A stretch of DNA of 56,980 bases from Candidatus Anammoxibacter sp. GTDB lineage: Bacteria > Planctomycetota > Brocadiia > Brocadiales > Anammoxibacteraceae. Under the pieces are notes generated by a model. That model was not told where the DNA came from and did not search any database. It saw only the letters and a program-made list of their open reading frames with translations. Made by a program: the position numbers and the translations under genes. Position 1 is the stretch's first letter. Each line of letters begins with the position of its first letter. Positions 47,925 to 56,980 of this stretch are shown here, piece by piece. The stretch covers positions 1 to 56,980 of the forward strand of contig JAIQZO010000029.1 of the NCBI GenBank assembly GCA_021777055.1, read 5' to 3'.

Positions 47925-48469
47925 CTACCGTAGTTGACACATCATATTTTGAAGTGGAATTGTGATACTTTGTATAAATTCAGAAGCAAATACTAACTGA
48001 CGAAATAGAAGATGAAGTGTTTCTTGAATTTGCTATTGAGAACTTTAGCGTAATGATGAGGTTTATTGCTCCAGGTAACTTAGACATCGGGATACAAAGA
48101 GATATTATAGGCCTGCCCGACGAACTTTTTGGCTAGCGAGATGCGGTTTGGTGTGGGTTAGTGTAATATTTATAAAAACACCTACATTCCTCTGTGTATG
48201 GAGAATGTAAGTGTATGTATAATGATGCAATATTGGTAAATGATTACCTAGTTTTTATCAAGGGCTTTCTTTCTCCATTTACGTCTTGCTCCTGTGCCGG
48301 AAAGTCCTGCTAAGGGCCTGTGTGCAAATAAATGATTGAATTTGTATTGCAAACAATGGTAATTTCTGCAATACTACATAAATCGAAAAAACGAATACAA
48401 TCAGTATGATTTAAAAATAAATTTTAAATGCACTGGATTCATTGATTGATCCTGTACACTAGGCCTTCC
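47925..48469. other. Decayed sequence with an unidentified coding fragment
   Basis: A plus-strand open piece at about 47981-48136 reads ILTDEIEDEVFLEFAIENFS then MMRFIAPGNLDIGIQ, ending LPDELFG. It has no start and no family I recognise. An imperfect hairpin (ACCTACATTC/GAATGTAAGT) lies near 48180-48215. The rest is non-coding. Confidence 0.3.
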
Positions 48470-49041
48470 TGAATCATCTTTGAAATGAACTTGCTCGAGT
48501 ACACAGCGGCTGTCTTTGGAATTGCTAAAACAGGATATTCTATTAGTTCGACAAGTGTGCGAAGCTACTTCATGATTTAGATTATAGCTTACAAGTAAAT
48601 AGAAAAACTCGGGAGGGAGTCGATCATCCAGATCGTGACAGGCAATTTGAATACATCAATAAAACTGCTCAAAAGTTTCTACATTCACTACAACCTGTTA
48701 TTTCTGTTAACACTAAAAAGAAGGAAATTGTAGGTGATTTCAGTAATGTTGGCAAAGAGTATCGAAAAAAAGGTTCACCTGAAGAGACACGCATACATGA
48801 TTTTCCAGATAAGAAACTTCGCAATGCAATTCCTTATGGTGTCTACGATATTAATTCCAACGAAGGTTGGGTTAATATTGGGATCAACTATGATACAGCT
48901 CGTTTTGCTTCAAATAGCATTCTACGTTGGTGGACAGAAATGGGCCAAAATCGTTTTCCTCGAGCAAAGAGTCTTTTGATCACTGCTGATGCTGGTGGAA
49001 TTAATGGTTGGCGTACTCGATTATGGAAAGTAGTAAGGTGA
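48470..49041 (+). pseudogene. ISAzo13-family transposase remnant
   Basis: Open pieces read LLHDLDYSLQVNRKTREGVD, HPDRDRQFEYINKTAQKFL, VISVNTKKKEIVGDFSNVGK, IPYGVYDINSNEGWVNIGI and RAKSLLITADAGGINGWRTR, ending KVVR. These are the family core in order. The start is lost and a frameshift lies at about 48562 upstream of LLHDL. The stop at 49039 cuts the frame before the family C-terminus. It is the last element in the run of decayed transposases. Confidence 0.8.
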
Positions 49042-49139
49042 CGCCAAAAACAGGCGCGCTTCATTTTAACGCTAGAGGACTTTAGTTTTCTATGGATTTT
49101 CTGAAAGTAAAATGCAAGTAATATCTTTTCGCGAATGAT

Positions 49140-50384
49140 ATGGAAACAATAATTATTCTATTATTCTTTGTTTTTTTTACAATGGATCGAGTGGTTTCCT
49201 TTGGGCTGGATGAACTGAATGTTCGTTACCTTAGAAAGAATGCTTTTCAGGTACCGGAGTTTTTCAAGAACACCATAGATGATGAAACGTATAGTAAGAC
49301 AATAGAATACACAATGGACAAAGGGCGGTTTAGCCGATGGAGCACACTATTTGATACACTTGTTACATTATGGATACTGTTTGGCGGAGTTTTGCCCTGG
49401 ATAGAAAAATGGTCTGAATCGTTTGGCTTTGGTGCTATTTGGACGGGTGTCTTATTTATTTTTGGGTTTGGTGTTGTTAGTTTTGTTTTGGGGTTACCTC
49501 TGGAATGGATCTCCACATTTTATATAGAGCAAAAACACGGTTTTAACAAAACCACAGTTGGTTTATATATAAAAGATAAGCTGAAGGAGATCGCGCTGTC
49601 AACGGCAATTAGTTTGCCGGTCCTTTATGTTGTTTTATGGTTTATGAGTACAACAGGTTCCCTATGGTGGGTATGGACGTTTGGATTTGTTATGCTATTT
49701 CAATTAGTAATGCTGGTAATCTATCCAATGTTTATTGCACCTCTGTTTAATAAATTTAAACCATTAGAGGATGGTGAGCTTAAAGAAGCATTGACTGCAT
49801 TATGTAGAAAAGTGAAATTTTCTATAATCGGTATATTTCAAATGGATGGGTCAAAGCGTTCTGCTCATGCAAACGCATACTTCACTGGGATTAGTAAAAG
49901 CAGGCGTATTGTCCTGTATGATACATTGATTAAAGAAATGACAGTACCACAAGCGGTTGCTGTTCTTGCCCACGAGATTGGTCACTATAAACTGCACCAC
50001 GTTAAAAAGATGATTGTGATTAGTGCGTTTGGTTTGCTCGTTGGCCTATTTGCACTTGGTCAGTTATATGATTTCCCCCCTTTCTTTAGTGCTTTTGGTT
50101 TAAGTAACATTACTAACCACGCTGCGTTAGTATTATTTATCATATTATCAAAAACATTTACATTCTATTTAAGACCAATATTCTCCGCTATGTCACGGAA
50201 ACATGAATATGAAGCAGACAGATTTTGTGTTAAAGAAACCCTCAATAAAGCCAACATTGAAGATGCATTGCTAACGCTGACAAAGCAAAACCTTTCAAAC
50301 CTTACTCCCCATCCTTGGTATAGTGCATTTTATTATTCCCACCCAGCAATTATAGAACGTATTAAAGCGATTCGCGCAATCTAA
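49140..50384 (+). CDS. M48-family (Ste24-type CAAX) membrane metalloprotease
   Basis: The 414-residue protease has the zinc motif HEIGH at residues 278-282, preceded by KRSAHANAYFTGI. The third ligand Glu lies in SRKHEYEADRF further on. Several helices are seen (about 4-22, 70-88, 100-122, 155-172, 178-200, 290-310, 325-345). It resembles eukaryotic Ste24, which cuts prenylated peptides, but bacterial members act in membrane-protein quality control. The true substrate is not known. It starts the intact region after the mobile-element block. Confidence 0.92.
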   Translation: METIIILLFFVFFTMDRVVSFGLDELNVRYLRKNAFQVPEFFKNTIDDETYSKTIEYTMDKGRFSRWSTLFDTLVTLWILFGGVLPWIEKWSESFGFGAIWTGVLFIFGFGVVSFVLGLPLEWISTFYIEQKHGFNKTTVGLYIKDKLKEIALSTAISLPVLYVVLWFMSTTGSLWWVWTFGFVMLFQLVMLVIYPMFIAPLFNKFKPLEDGELKEALTALCRKVKFSIIGIFQMDGSKRSAHANAYFTGISKSRRIVLYDTLIKEMTVPQAVAVLAHEIGHYKLHHVKKMIVISAFGLLVGLFALGQLYDFPPFFSAFGLSNITNHAALVLFIILSKTFTFYLRPIFSAMSRKHEYEADRFCVKETLNKANIEDALLTLTKQNLSNLTPHPWYSAFYYSHPAIIERIKAIRAI

Positions 50385-50484
50385 GACAACTCTTAATCTT
50401 GATTTTCTTTCCCCAAGTTGTGCCTGATTTAAATATAATGTGGTTTAATCTTTCTGTGTTTTTGCGTAAACTAAAAGTTGACAC

Positions 50485-51786
50485 ATGAATAAAGAGATAT
50501 TACGGCTTGCAATTCCTAATATAATCAGCAATCTTTCAGTTCCTCTTTTAAGTTTTGTAGATGTTGCATTAATGGGCCATCTTGAAAATGCCGAATATAT
50601 ACTAACCATTGGTTTTGGTGTAATGATATTTAACTTTATCTTCTGGGGTTTTGGTTTCCTGCGCATGGGAACTTCAGGTTTTGCCGCTCAGGAATTTGGT
50701 CGTGATAATCATAAAGAGTGCTTGTTTGTTTTATACCGTGCTTTATTGATTGCTATTATCGGTGCCGTGTTGCTAATTATATTCAGAGGGTATTTAATTA
50801 GGTTGAGCCTTCTGTTTATAGATACAACTCCGGAGGTGGAGATCTATATTACTGACTATTTTAATATAAGGATCCTTTCCGCACCTGCAACCATATCAAT
50901 TTTTGCCTTTACCGGGTGGTTTTTTGGGATGCAGAATGCTCGCATACCCATGATTATTGCCGTTATGGTTAATTTGTTAAACATAGGGTTTGATGTCTGG
51001 TTTGTTAAGTTTGCAAAGATGGATTCCAGAGGGGCTGCGTTGGGGACATTGATTGCCCAGTATTGCGGTTTGCTTCTGGCTGTTATCCTATTTTATAAAT
51101 GTTATGGGTATATCCATTGTCATTATGAGAATAGGGGCCTTTTTAATGTGAAAAAGATTAAAAAGTTCGTCAGTGTAAACTCCGATATCTTCATAAGAAC
51201 CGTTTGCTTGATCGTTACATTTTCATTTTTTAAGATTCAATCGGGTAAGCAAGGTATAATATTAGGGTCTGCTAATATTATTCTGTTTGAATTTTTTACA
51301 ATAATTGCATATGGAGTAGATGGGTTTGGTTATGCTGCAGAGTCCGTTGTCGGAAAATATTTTGGTGCTGGCGATAGAGTGAACTATAAAAAAGCTATTA
51401 AACGGTTCTTTCAATGGGGTATTGGGTTAGGAACCATAATGGTTTTAGCCTTTTACTTGTTTGGCATGAACATAGTCCAAATATTAACCGATAATAGAAC
51501 TGTTATTGAAGCAGCTAAACCTTATATGTGCTGGATTATCGTGGCTCCTGTAATTAATGCAGTGCCTTTTATCTGGGACGGTGTTTTTATTGCAATTACT
51601 GCGTCAAAAGAGATGCGAAACACTATGCTTGTCTCTACATTGTTAATCTTTTTTCCAACTTTTTACATCTTTCGTAACTCTGCAGGGAATCATGCACTCT
51701 GGTTAGCGTTGATTCTGTTTATGATGGCAAGGGGGATTTCTCAATCATTTATATTTAAGCGTATGTCTTTAAGGTTGTATAATTAG
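50485..51786 (+). CDS. MATE-family multidrug/metabolite exporter
   Basis: A 433-residue 12-helix antiporter. The N-terminal half starts ILRLAIPNIISNLSVPLLSFVDVALMGHL, the family phrase for helix 1. It continues with FLRMGTSGFAAQEFGRDNHKE (helix 2 to 3). The second half repeats the pattern after the long cytoplasmic loop at about residues 200-245 (AYGVDGFGYAAESVVGKYFGAGD). DinF-like members fit best. The substrate is unknown. It lies 100 bases after the protease gene on the same strand. Confidence 0.92.
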   Translation: MNKEILRLAIPNIISNLSVPLLSFVDVALMGHLENAEYILTIGFGVMIFNFIFWGFGFLRMGTSGFAAQEFGRDNHKECLFVLYRALLIAIIGAVLLIIFRGYLIRLSLLFIDTTPEVEIYITDYFNIRILSAPATISIFAFTGWFFGMQNARIPMIIAVMVNLLNIGFDVWFVKFAKMDSRGAALGTLIAQYCGLLLAVILFYKCYGYIHCHYENRGLFNVKKIKKFVSVNSDIFIRTVCLIVTFSFFKIQSGKQGIILGSANIILFEFFTIIAYGVDGFGYAAESVVGKYFGAGDRVNYKKAIKRFFQWGIGLGTIMVLAFYLFGMNIVQILTDNRTVIEAAKPYMCWIIVAPVINAVPFIWDGVFIAITASKEMRNTMLVSTLLIFFPTFYIFRNSAGNHALWLALILFMMARGISQSFIFKRMSLRLYN

Positions 51787-51886
51787 ACTTAAACAATTTT
51801 CTTATTCATTTATTATGTGAAATGTGTTTTTGTAAAGAAATGTAATTGAATATTTTCTAACTTTAATACAGATTATTTGTTCAAAC

Positions 51887-53758
51887 ATGACAACTATAAA
51901 AACAAATGGCCGTAGGCGGTACGAGGGATATAAATTCTCCCATAGTGTGGAACCTGATTATGTCCGTCCTTTAAGAAAAGTACCTGACCATATTTATAAA
52001 AGTATAATGCATAAGCTTAGTTTGCTGTATGGAGATATGGTAGCAAAGGAGTGTATACATGAGCTTGTGCGTATCTGCAAGGTCTATTATACATTTAAAC
52101 CTAATGAGATGATCAAACTTGAAGAGAGATTTGACCCTAAAGAGCGTTTTACCGAAGAGGATGTTATATTAATCACCTATGGTGATCTTATTCGTGAATT
52201 TGGTGTGCCACCTCTTATAACGCTATCAAAATTTTGTGGAATCTATCTACAACGCGCAATAAATACCCTTCATATCCTGCCGTTTTTTCCTTATTCATCA
52301 GATAGAGGATTTTCTGTCATAGATTTTAAGTCTGTGGATCCCACATTAGGGACCTGGGAGAATATTGAAGATCTTGAGTATCGCTATAAGCTTATGTTTG
52401 ATGGTGTTATCAACCATGTTTCAAGCCAGAGTTACTGGTTTCAGGAGTTTTTAAACGATTGTCGATACTTTAAAGATTTCTTTATCAGTTTTAACTCATA
52501 CGAAGAGCTAACACCAGAGGAGCGAAGTGTTATTTTACGGCCACGTACATCAGATATTCTTACTGGATTTAATACAATAAATGGAAGAGCCTATGTTTGG
52601 TCAACGTTTTCTAAAGACCAAGTGGATCTGAACTACAGAAACCCTAACGTGCTTATGAAGGTGATAGAGATATTGCTGTTGTATGTACGCAGGGGCGCAG
52701 ACATTGTAAGGCTTGACGCTGTTACATACCTTTGGACAAACCCGGGAACCTCATGTGCTAATCAAGAAGAAACCCATGTGATTGTAAAGTTGTTCAGACA
52801 AATCCTGGATGTTTTTGCCCCTCATGTAGCAATAATTACAGAGTCAAATATACCGCATCATGAAAATATTACTTATTTTGGGAATGGGAAAGATGAAGCG
52901 CAAATGGTTTATAACTTTGCCTTGCCTCCCCTTGTCCTTCATACTTTCTATTCCAATGACTCTACAAAGTTAACTGAATGGGCTGCAAGTCTTAGGCCTC
53001 CATCTGAGTTTACGACTTTTTTTAATTTTCTTGATTCACATGATGGTATTGGTCTAATGCCGGTTAAAGATATCCTTTTATCAGAAGATGTAGACTTTAT
53101 GATAGGAAAAGCTGAAGAGCATGGAGGGTATATCTCTTACAAAATTGACAAGGATGGAAATGAAGTACCTTATGAAATAAATATTACTTGGTTCAGTGCA
53201 CTTAATAGAGACGATGCAGATGAGTCTTTAAATCTTCAGATAAAGAGGTTTATCGCTTCACGTTCTATAGCACTTGTTTTGAAAGGGGTTCCAGGAATTT
53301 ACATCCATAGTTTTTTTGGTACGAAGAATGATAAAAATGTTGTAATTGATGCACAGTCAAGACGTGATATTAACCGTACCATAATTAATTACAACACATT
53401 GATAAAGGAATTAAATTCACCTCATACCCTTACATCAAAGATTAGCCGTCGTCTAAAAGACCTTATTGCAATACGGATAAGGCTTGAAGCATTTCACCCA
53501 AATGCGATGCAGTACATTCTAAATGTTAGACCTGAGGTGTTTGTAGTCCTTCGCGTTTCCGTTGATAAGAAGCAGCATGTCCTTTGTATAATTAATATTA
53601 GTGACAAGAATGTGTCAGTGGAAATACCAATGGAAAAAGTTTATATTCATAAAAATGTGTGGTATGATTTAATATGGAAGAAGTTATATTCCTTTAAAAG
53701 TAGAATAATGAACTTGAAAATGCAACCTTATGATTTTGTATGGTTAGTGCCGGAATAA
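51887..53758 (+). CDS. GH13_18 sugar phosphorylase (sucrose or glucosylglycerate phosphorylase type)
   Basis: A 623-residue alpha-amylase-fold enzyme of the subgroup that phosphorolyses alpha-glucosides. The N-terminal 90 residues are extra. The barrel holds LHILPFFPYSSDRGFSVIDF (about 128-147), the nucleophile Asp277 in IVRLDAVTYLW, the acid/base Glu319 in IITESNIPHHEN, and Asp386 in FLDSHDGIGL. Substrates in this group include sucrose, sucrose-6-phosphate and glucosylglycerate. Compatible-solute turnover is a fair guess. The formyltransferase-like gene follows 36 bases on. Confidence 0.88.
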   Translation: MTTIKTNGRRRYEGYKFSHSVEPDYVRPLRKVPDHIYKSIMHKLSLLYGDMVAKECIHELVRICKVYYTFKPNEMIKLEERFDPKERFTEEDVILITYGDLIREFGVPPLITLSKFCGIYLQRAINTLHILPFFPYSSDRGFSVIDFKSVDPTLGTWENIEDLEYRYKLMFDGVINHVSSQSYWFQEFLNDCRYFKDFFISFNSYEELTPEERSVILRPRTSDILTGFNTINGRAYVWSTFSKDQVDLNYRNPNVLMKVIEILLLYVRRGADIVRLDAVTYLWTNPGTSCANQEETHVIVKLFRQILDVFAPHVAIITESNIPHHENITYFGNGKDEAQMVYNFALPPLVLHTFYSNDSTKLTEWAASLRPPSEFTTFFNFLDSHDGIGLMPVKDILLSEDVDFMIGKAEEHGGYISYKIDKDGNEVPYEINITWFSALNRDDADESLNLQIKRFIASRSIALVLKGVPGIYIHSFFGTKNDKNVVIDAQSRRDINRTIINYNTLIKELNSPHTLTSKISRRLKDLIAIRIRLEAFHPNAMQYILNVRPEVFVVLRVSVDKKQHVLCIINISDKNVSVEIPMEKVYIHKNVWYDLIWKKLYSFKSRIMNLKMQPYDFVWLVPE

Positions 53759-53794
53759 AAACATGAGAATATAAATGTTTTTTGGGAGGAAGCT

Positions 53795-54469
53795 ATGGAA
53801 AACAGAGATAAATTAAGAGTGCTTCTTTGTCCAGGTTACATAAGGGGCGTCTATGTTATCGATGAACTGTTAGCAGGGCCGTCGGCGAAAATCTGTTCAG
53901 TTGTGGCCGCACTACCTGATAATAGGAATAGAAACGGGAAGTTTCGTTTTTGGCAATATCTGACTGAAGATGAAAAAGTTGCAGCTGAAAACATGGTATT
54001 AGCTCCCCTTGAGAGGGCAGGTGTGCCAGTCTGTAATGCATTGTCAAAGACAGATATAGCAAATAACTTTGTTGCAGAACATAAAGCGGATATAGGGATC
54101 CTTGCCAATTTTGGTGATATTGTACCTGAAAACATAATAAAACAGTTTCCTTTAGGAATATACAACACTCACGCCAGTGATTTACCAAAATATGCAGGTG
54201 GCACGCCATATGCAGATGCAATTGATGCAGGTGAGACCCACTTCTGGATATCTCTACACGAAGTTGATAAGGGCGTAGATACCGGGCACGTAATGATGAA
54301 GATTGGGCCTTTTCCTATCTACCCTGGGGCAAAACCAATGGATTTATATCCCATCGGTGTCTGGCCCACAATGTTCCTTATCAGAAGTTTTCTGCTGGAA
54401 GTTTATAAATCGCCAGATACATTTAGGGATGTCAATAATCGTCGCACCTTTCGAAAAATTATTAATTAG
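53795..54469 (+). CDS. Formyltransferase-family protein
   Basis: The 224 residues match the N-terminal Rossmann domain of methionyl-tRNA formyltransferase relatives. The N-x-H motif is in GIYNTHASDLPKYAGGTPYADAI, and the Asp is in SLHEVDKGVDTGHVMMKI. The C-terminal tRNA-binding domain is missing, so it should act on a small substrate, perhaps a sugar nucleotide or amine. The ribosome site GGGAGG is strong. It ends 30 bases before the DUF3179 gene, suggesting one operon. Confidence 0.82.
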   Translation: MENRDKLRVLLCPGYIRGVYVIDELLAGPSAKICSVVAALPDNRNRNGKFRFWQYLTEDEKVAAENMVLAPLERAGVPVCNALSKTDIANNFVAEHKADIGILANFGDIVPENIIKQFPLGIYNTHASDLPKYAGGTPYADAIDAGETHFWISLHEVDKGVDTGHVMMKIGPFPIYPGAKPMDLYPIGVWPTMFLIRSFLLEVYKSPDTFRDVNNRRTFRKIIN

Positions 54470-54499
54470 TGTTGCAGTATTTGTTAAAAGGGACTTCTA

Positions 54500-55348
54500 A
54501 TGAATTTTGATGTTAAAATGGCCAGCCTTAAAGGACCGGATTATTTTAAACGTTTTAATGTTACAGAAAACGGAACTCCCTTATACAAAGCTAATATAGA
54601 AAAAGAGGCGAAGCTCCTTGTTTTTGAGTGTAATGGATTAAGGCAGGCCGTTTTGGTGAAGCAAATGGTTTATCATCATGTTGTGCAGGGTGATGTAAAA
54701 GGAGAACCATATCTGCTAACCTTTTGAGCTGTTTGCAATACCGGGATCGGTCTGACCCCAAGAGTAAGTGGTAAAATCCATCATTTTAGTGCCGGTGGTT
54801 TATACAATGGATTAGTCTTACTTTATGACGATGAAAGTGGTACTTATTGGGACCACATAACAGGTGAAGCCTATTACGGCCCACTAAAAGGATACCGTCT
54901 GAAGATGTGGGGAATTGAAATGACTGACGTGCGTAGTGCAAACGTTGAATCCCCAGAGCTTTTACTCTTACAGTCAAAACCCTCCATCCTGGGGCGCCTA
55001 ATGGGCCGAATGATGGAGTTTAAATTCTTTCAAGGCAGATTTCCCCCTGGCTTCAGGTTAACTATGGCCACGCCTGATTTGAGACTCCCAGAAATGGAGA
55101 TCGGCCTTGGCGTAATAACTGATAATACAAAACGCTTCTATCCGAAGAATGTTATCAAATGTGTAATTAAAGATACCATTAATAACCGAGAGATTGCGAT
55201 ATCCATAAATACTTCAAACCATATTCCCCTCGCAGAATGGTCAGATGGCTCTAGACCTATACAGCTTTTTAGTCGGTGGTACGGATTTGCACATACGTTT
55301 CCTGGTTGTGAGATTTATGTGGATAAGAACTGTCGCAAAATAAGTTGA
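54500..55348 (+). CDS. DUF3179-family protein, predicted selenoprotein (Sec at codon 76)
   Basis: One frame of 282 codons from ATG 54500 (ribosome site AAAAGGGA) to 55348, broken only by TGA at 54725-54727. DUF3179 proteins have a conserved C-x2-C in a phrase like VTYCPLCNS. Here GEPYLLTF, then TGA, then AVCNTGIGLTPRV puts the stop at the first Cys. Conserved C-terminal pieces follow: FSAGGLYNGLVLLYDDESGT, GEAYYGPLKGYRL. Bases 54743-54759 fold as GGG-A-UC, loop GGUCU, GA-C-CCC, like a bacterial SECIS. I read it as UxxC. Alternative: a nonsense mutation giving a 75-residue stub plus a second open part from 54905. Confidence 0.72.
54743..54759 (+). promoter_or_regulatory. Candidate bacterial SECIS element
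   Basis: The hairpin starts 15 bases after the TGA codon. Its stem is GGG/CCC, an A-C mismatch and UC/GA, with the five-base loop GGUCU (54749-54753). In E. coli fdhF the SelB-binding loop is AGGUCU at a similar distance (18 bases from UGA to GG there, 21 here). The stem is short and has a mismatch, so structure prediction is needed. Confidence 0.5.
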
Positions 55349-55630
55349 TCTTCTCGTGTTTTGATTCTTAAACTATAATTCTGTGACTTTGTCTCTCATA
55401 TTTTGCAAGATTTCAGATATCAATGGGTTGCAAGAATAATTGTTTTTGAAATTCCCAAAATTCATGGCTGGATTTATGTTAAATTTGTCAAACTTGATTG
55501 AACCGAACTGAAAGCGCAGCCATAGCTACGTTGAGAATTTGGTGATTAAAGATTGCGTAAAGTTGGCTTGCATATGAAAGTGAAAAACAGCAAGTTATTT
55601 CTGGTTGCGTCATAATTATAACTCACTGAT
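55349..55630. other. Non-coding sequence before the IS200 element
   Basis: No gene is recognised between the DUF3179 stop and the IS200 left end. The sequence is AT-rich with no clear terminator after the DUF3179 gene. Confidence 0.4.
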
Positions 55631-55695
55631 AGGTAAGCCACTGGTTTTACCAGTGAGACTATCAAAGGTTTTACCTCTAAGTATTTAGTATAATG

Positions 55696-55738
55696 ACCTC
55701 CTTCAGGCCTTACGGTAAAAGCAAACCAGGAAGGAGGT
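55696..55738 (+). promoter_or_regulatory. Ribosome-site-hiding hairpin in the tnpA leader
   Basis: ACCTCCTT (55696-55703) pairs with AAGGAGGT (55731-55738), which holds the tnpA Shine-Dalgarno. Such leader hairpins keep IS200 TnpA expression very low. The ATG is 5 bases further on. Confidence 0.65.
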
Positions 55739-55742
55739 TCGA

Positions 55743-56168
55743 ATGGAAACGTTAAATAGTTTATCACATTCAAAGTATGATTGTAAATACCACATTGTGT
55801 TTGTTCCAAAGTTTAGGAAGGAAGCGTTGTTTGGTAAGATTAGAGAATACTTAAAAGGTGTTTTTCATGAGTTAGCAAGACAAAGGAGTAGTGTGATATT
55901 ATCTGGACATATGGCATTAGACCATGTGCACATGTGTATATCGATACCACCAAAATATGCTGTATCTGAAGTAATAGGGTATTTGAAGGGCAAGTGTGCA
56001 ATTGCAGTTGCAAGACAAAATGGCGGTAAAAATAAAAACTTCAGCGGTGAGAAACTTTGGACAAGAGGATACGCAGTGTCTACAGTAGGTTTTGAAATTG
56101 GTAAGATCAAAAAATACATAGGGGAACAAAAGAAATTAGATAAAGATCAAGAAGACGGTAAATTTTAA
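55743..56168 (+). CDS. tnpA: IS200-family transposase (HUH tyrosine transposase)
   Basis: The 141-residue TnpA has the HUH pair His61 and His63 in LDHVHMCISIPP, and the nucleophile Tyr125 in IKKYIGEQKK. The family start SKYDCKYHIVFVPKFRKE and the loop WTRGYAVSTVG are both typical. It is complete and appears active, unlike the decayed transposases to its left. It moves single-stranded DNA by a peel-and-paste mechanism tied to replication. Confidence 0.92.
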   Translation: METLNSLSHSKYDCKYHIVFVPKFRKEALFGKIREYLKGVFHELARQRSSVILSGHMALDHVHMCISIPPKYAVSEVIGYLKGKCAIAVARQNGGKNKNFSGEKLWTRGYAVSTVGFEIGKIKKYIGEQKKLDKDQEDGKF

Positions 56169-56280
56169 GTTAATTTGATATAAAAACTTAAGAAGTATGT
56201 AAATTTTAAATTGGTTTGCTGGCTCTCTTTGAGACAGCTCATAACCGTCAAGCCATCCCTTTTATGGGGAGCGTTATGAC

Positions 56281-56599
56281 TATAGAGAAATTCATCGGTG
56301 AATCAGTACTATGAAATGTCTTTGACAAAAATAGTTTAGATTCTTACACTGTAACTCTGCAAATTTATCTCTCAAATTTATAATCAGCTAAAAATAAAGT
56401 TTTTTGTGCGTTCCTGGTTCAAGGTTCACGGTTCATAGGTTAAAGATAAGGAAACAAAAAAACGTTGAACCCTGAAAATTTCGTATCTGTTCAGCGTCTA
56501 TTACACGCCCTGGCAGCTTGCGCATCCACCCCTCTTTCTAGAGGGGATTAACAGCATCTGTTTTTAACCAAAAATTTTAAATATTTTTGGCTAGAATAA
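56281..56599. other. Non-coding stretch after the IS200 element
   Basis: Nothing recognisable is present. A C/T-rich hairpin (CCCCTCTTTCTAGAGGGG) near 56530-56547 looks like a leftover terminator. No frame has coding character. Confidence 0.35.
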
Positions 56600-56887
56600 A
56601 ATATCTATTTTCATGGAAAAAAAGAAAATGATACCAGAAAAAGGGTCGGAAAGACTGCAAACACTATTATTTTTATTGGAATACTTTATTCATTCCTGAG
56701 CCTTATTGCTGCCACTATGTACACATCTCTTTATAGAAATGGGAGTTGGGGTTAAAAGCGTAATCACCGGATTGATAATTATCGGGTTGGGTTATGGAAT
56801 CCGATACGGAAGCCGTCTATGTCTACACATTAGCGCTACCAATAACCCTCAGTTAAATTGCCCCCTTTTTCCTCAGATAAATTGAGC
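56600..56887 (+). pseudogene. Decayed small membrane protein
   Basis: Two hydrophobic pieces in different frames read as one former two-helix protein: NTIIFIGILYSFLSLIAATM and VKSVITGLIIIGLGYGIRYG, joined across a one-base shift near 56750 (NGSWG/VKSV). A short complete frame of 48 codons from ATG 56739 covers the second piece only. No family is recognised and the 3' side runs into the window edge (56888-56980), where I see nothing further. Confidence 0.3.
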
Positions 56888-56980
56888 AGTAGGTTCAGAA
56901 GAGAAACAAGAAAGATATGCTGGAGAAAAGAGAGATATAACAAAGATTGGATAAATATTGAAGTGTGTATTAGAAGGTTA

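Larger units (their letters stand above)
55631..56280 (+). mobile_element. IS200/IS605-family insertion sequence (tnpA only)
   Basis: Boundaries are approximate. A left-end hairpin CACTGG-TTTTA-CCAGTG lies at 55639-55655, and a right-end hairpin with CATAAC/GTTATG lies at about 56240-56278. This family has such subterminal hairpins and no inverted repeats or target duplication. It carries only tnpA, with no tnpB or IscB. Confidence 0.65.

Overview
The window is an AT-rich bacterial chromosome segment. Its genes fit a planctomycete-type anaerobe, and an anammox bacterium of the Candidatus Scalindua kind is my best guess. That placement is inference from a histone-fold protein, a hopanoid-extension enzyme (HpnH), GatCAB, a membrane-anchored c-type cytochrome, an HPr-EI fusion and low GC. 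No diagnostic anammox gene (hydrazine synthase, hzo, ladderane cluster) is present.

Positions 1-15950 are housekeeping. They hold the end of an rRNA operon (5S rRNA and terminator), a Fur-family regulator, rpmB, gatC/gatA/gatB, a minus-strand bacterial histone, proB, recJ, a MurC-like ligase, hpnH, the branched-chain amino acid set ilvN-ilvC-leuA (minus strand) and larC. Positions 15950-18520 hold an AT-rich region with DnaA boxes and dnaA, a candidate chromosome origin. Positions 18520-25400 hold a decayed gene, a ferredoxin plus cupin pair, a nitroreductase, an SDR behind a perfect 23-bp palindrome, a MoaD/ThiS-like carrier paired with threonine synthase, and a lone cyclic-nucleotide-binding protein. 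Positions 25500-36200 hold an RND pump coupled to a small cytochrome c, a truncated hydrolase, selO, a HEPN-type two-gene unit, an LptF/LptG permease and a UvrA that lacks its insertion domain.

Positions 36800-43200 hold a regulatory nitrogen-PTS block (hpf, ptsN, HPr-EI fusion) and the block DUF2344, RNase E/G, rplU, rpmA. Positions 43200-49050 are a graveyard of mobile elements: decayed ISKra4, IS1380, ISL3, an internally deleted IS256 and ISAzo13-like transposases, with a sulfotransferase gene interrupted by TGA among them. Positions 49140-55350 return to intact genes: an M48 protease, a MATE exporter, a GH13_18 phosphorylase, a formyltransferase-like protein and a DUF3179 protein. An IS200-type element and decayed sequence close the window.

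The most interesting observation is the DUF3179 gene (54500-55348). Its frame runs through one in-frame TGA placed exactly where relatives have the first Cys of a CxxC motif. A SECIS-like hairpin with GGUCU in its loop starts about 15 bases after the TGA. I read this as a probable selenoprotein. The histone-fold protein and the insertion-less UvrA are next in interest.
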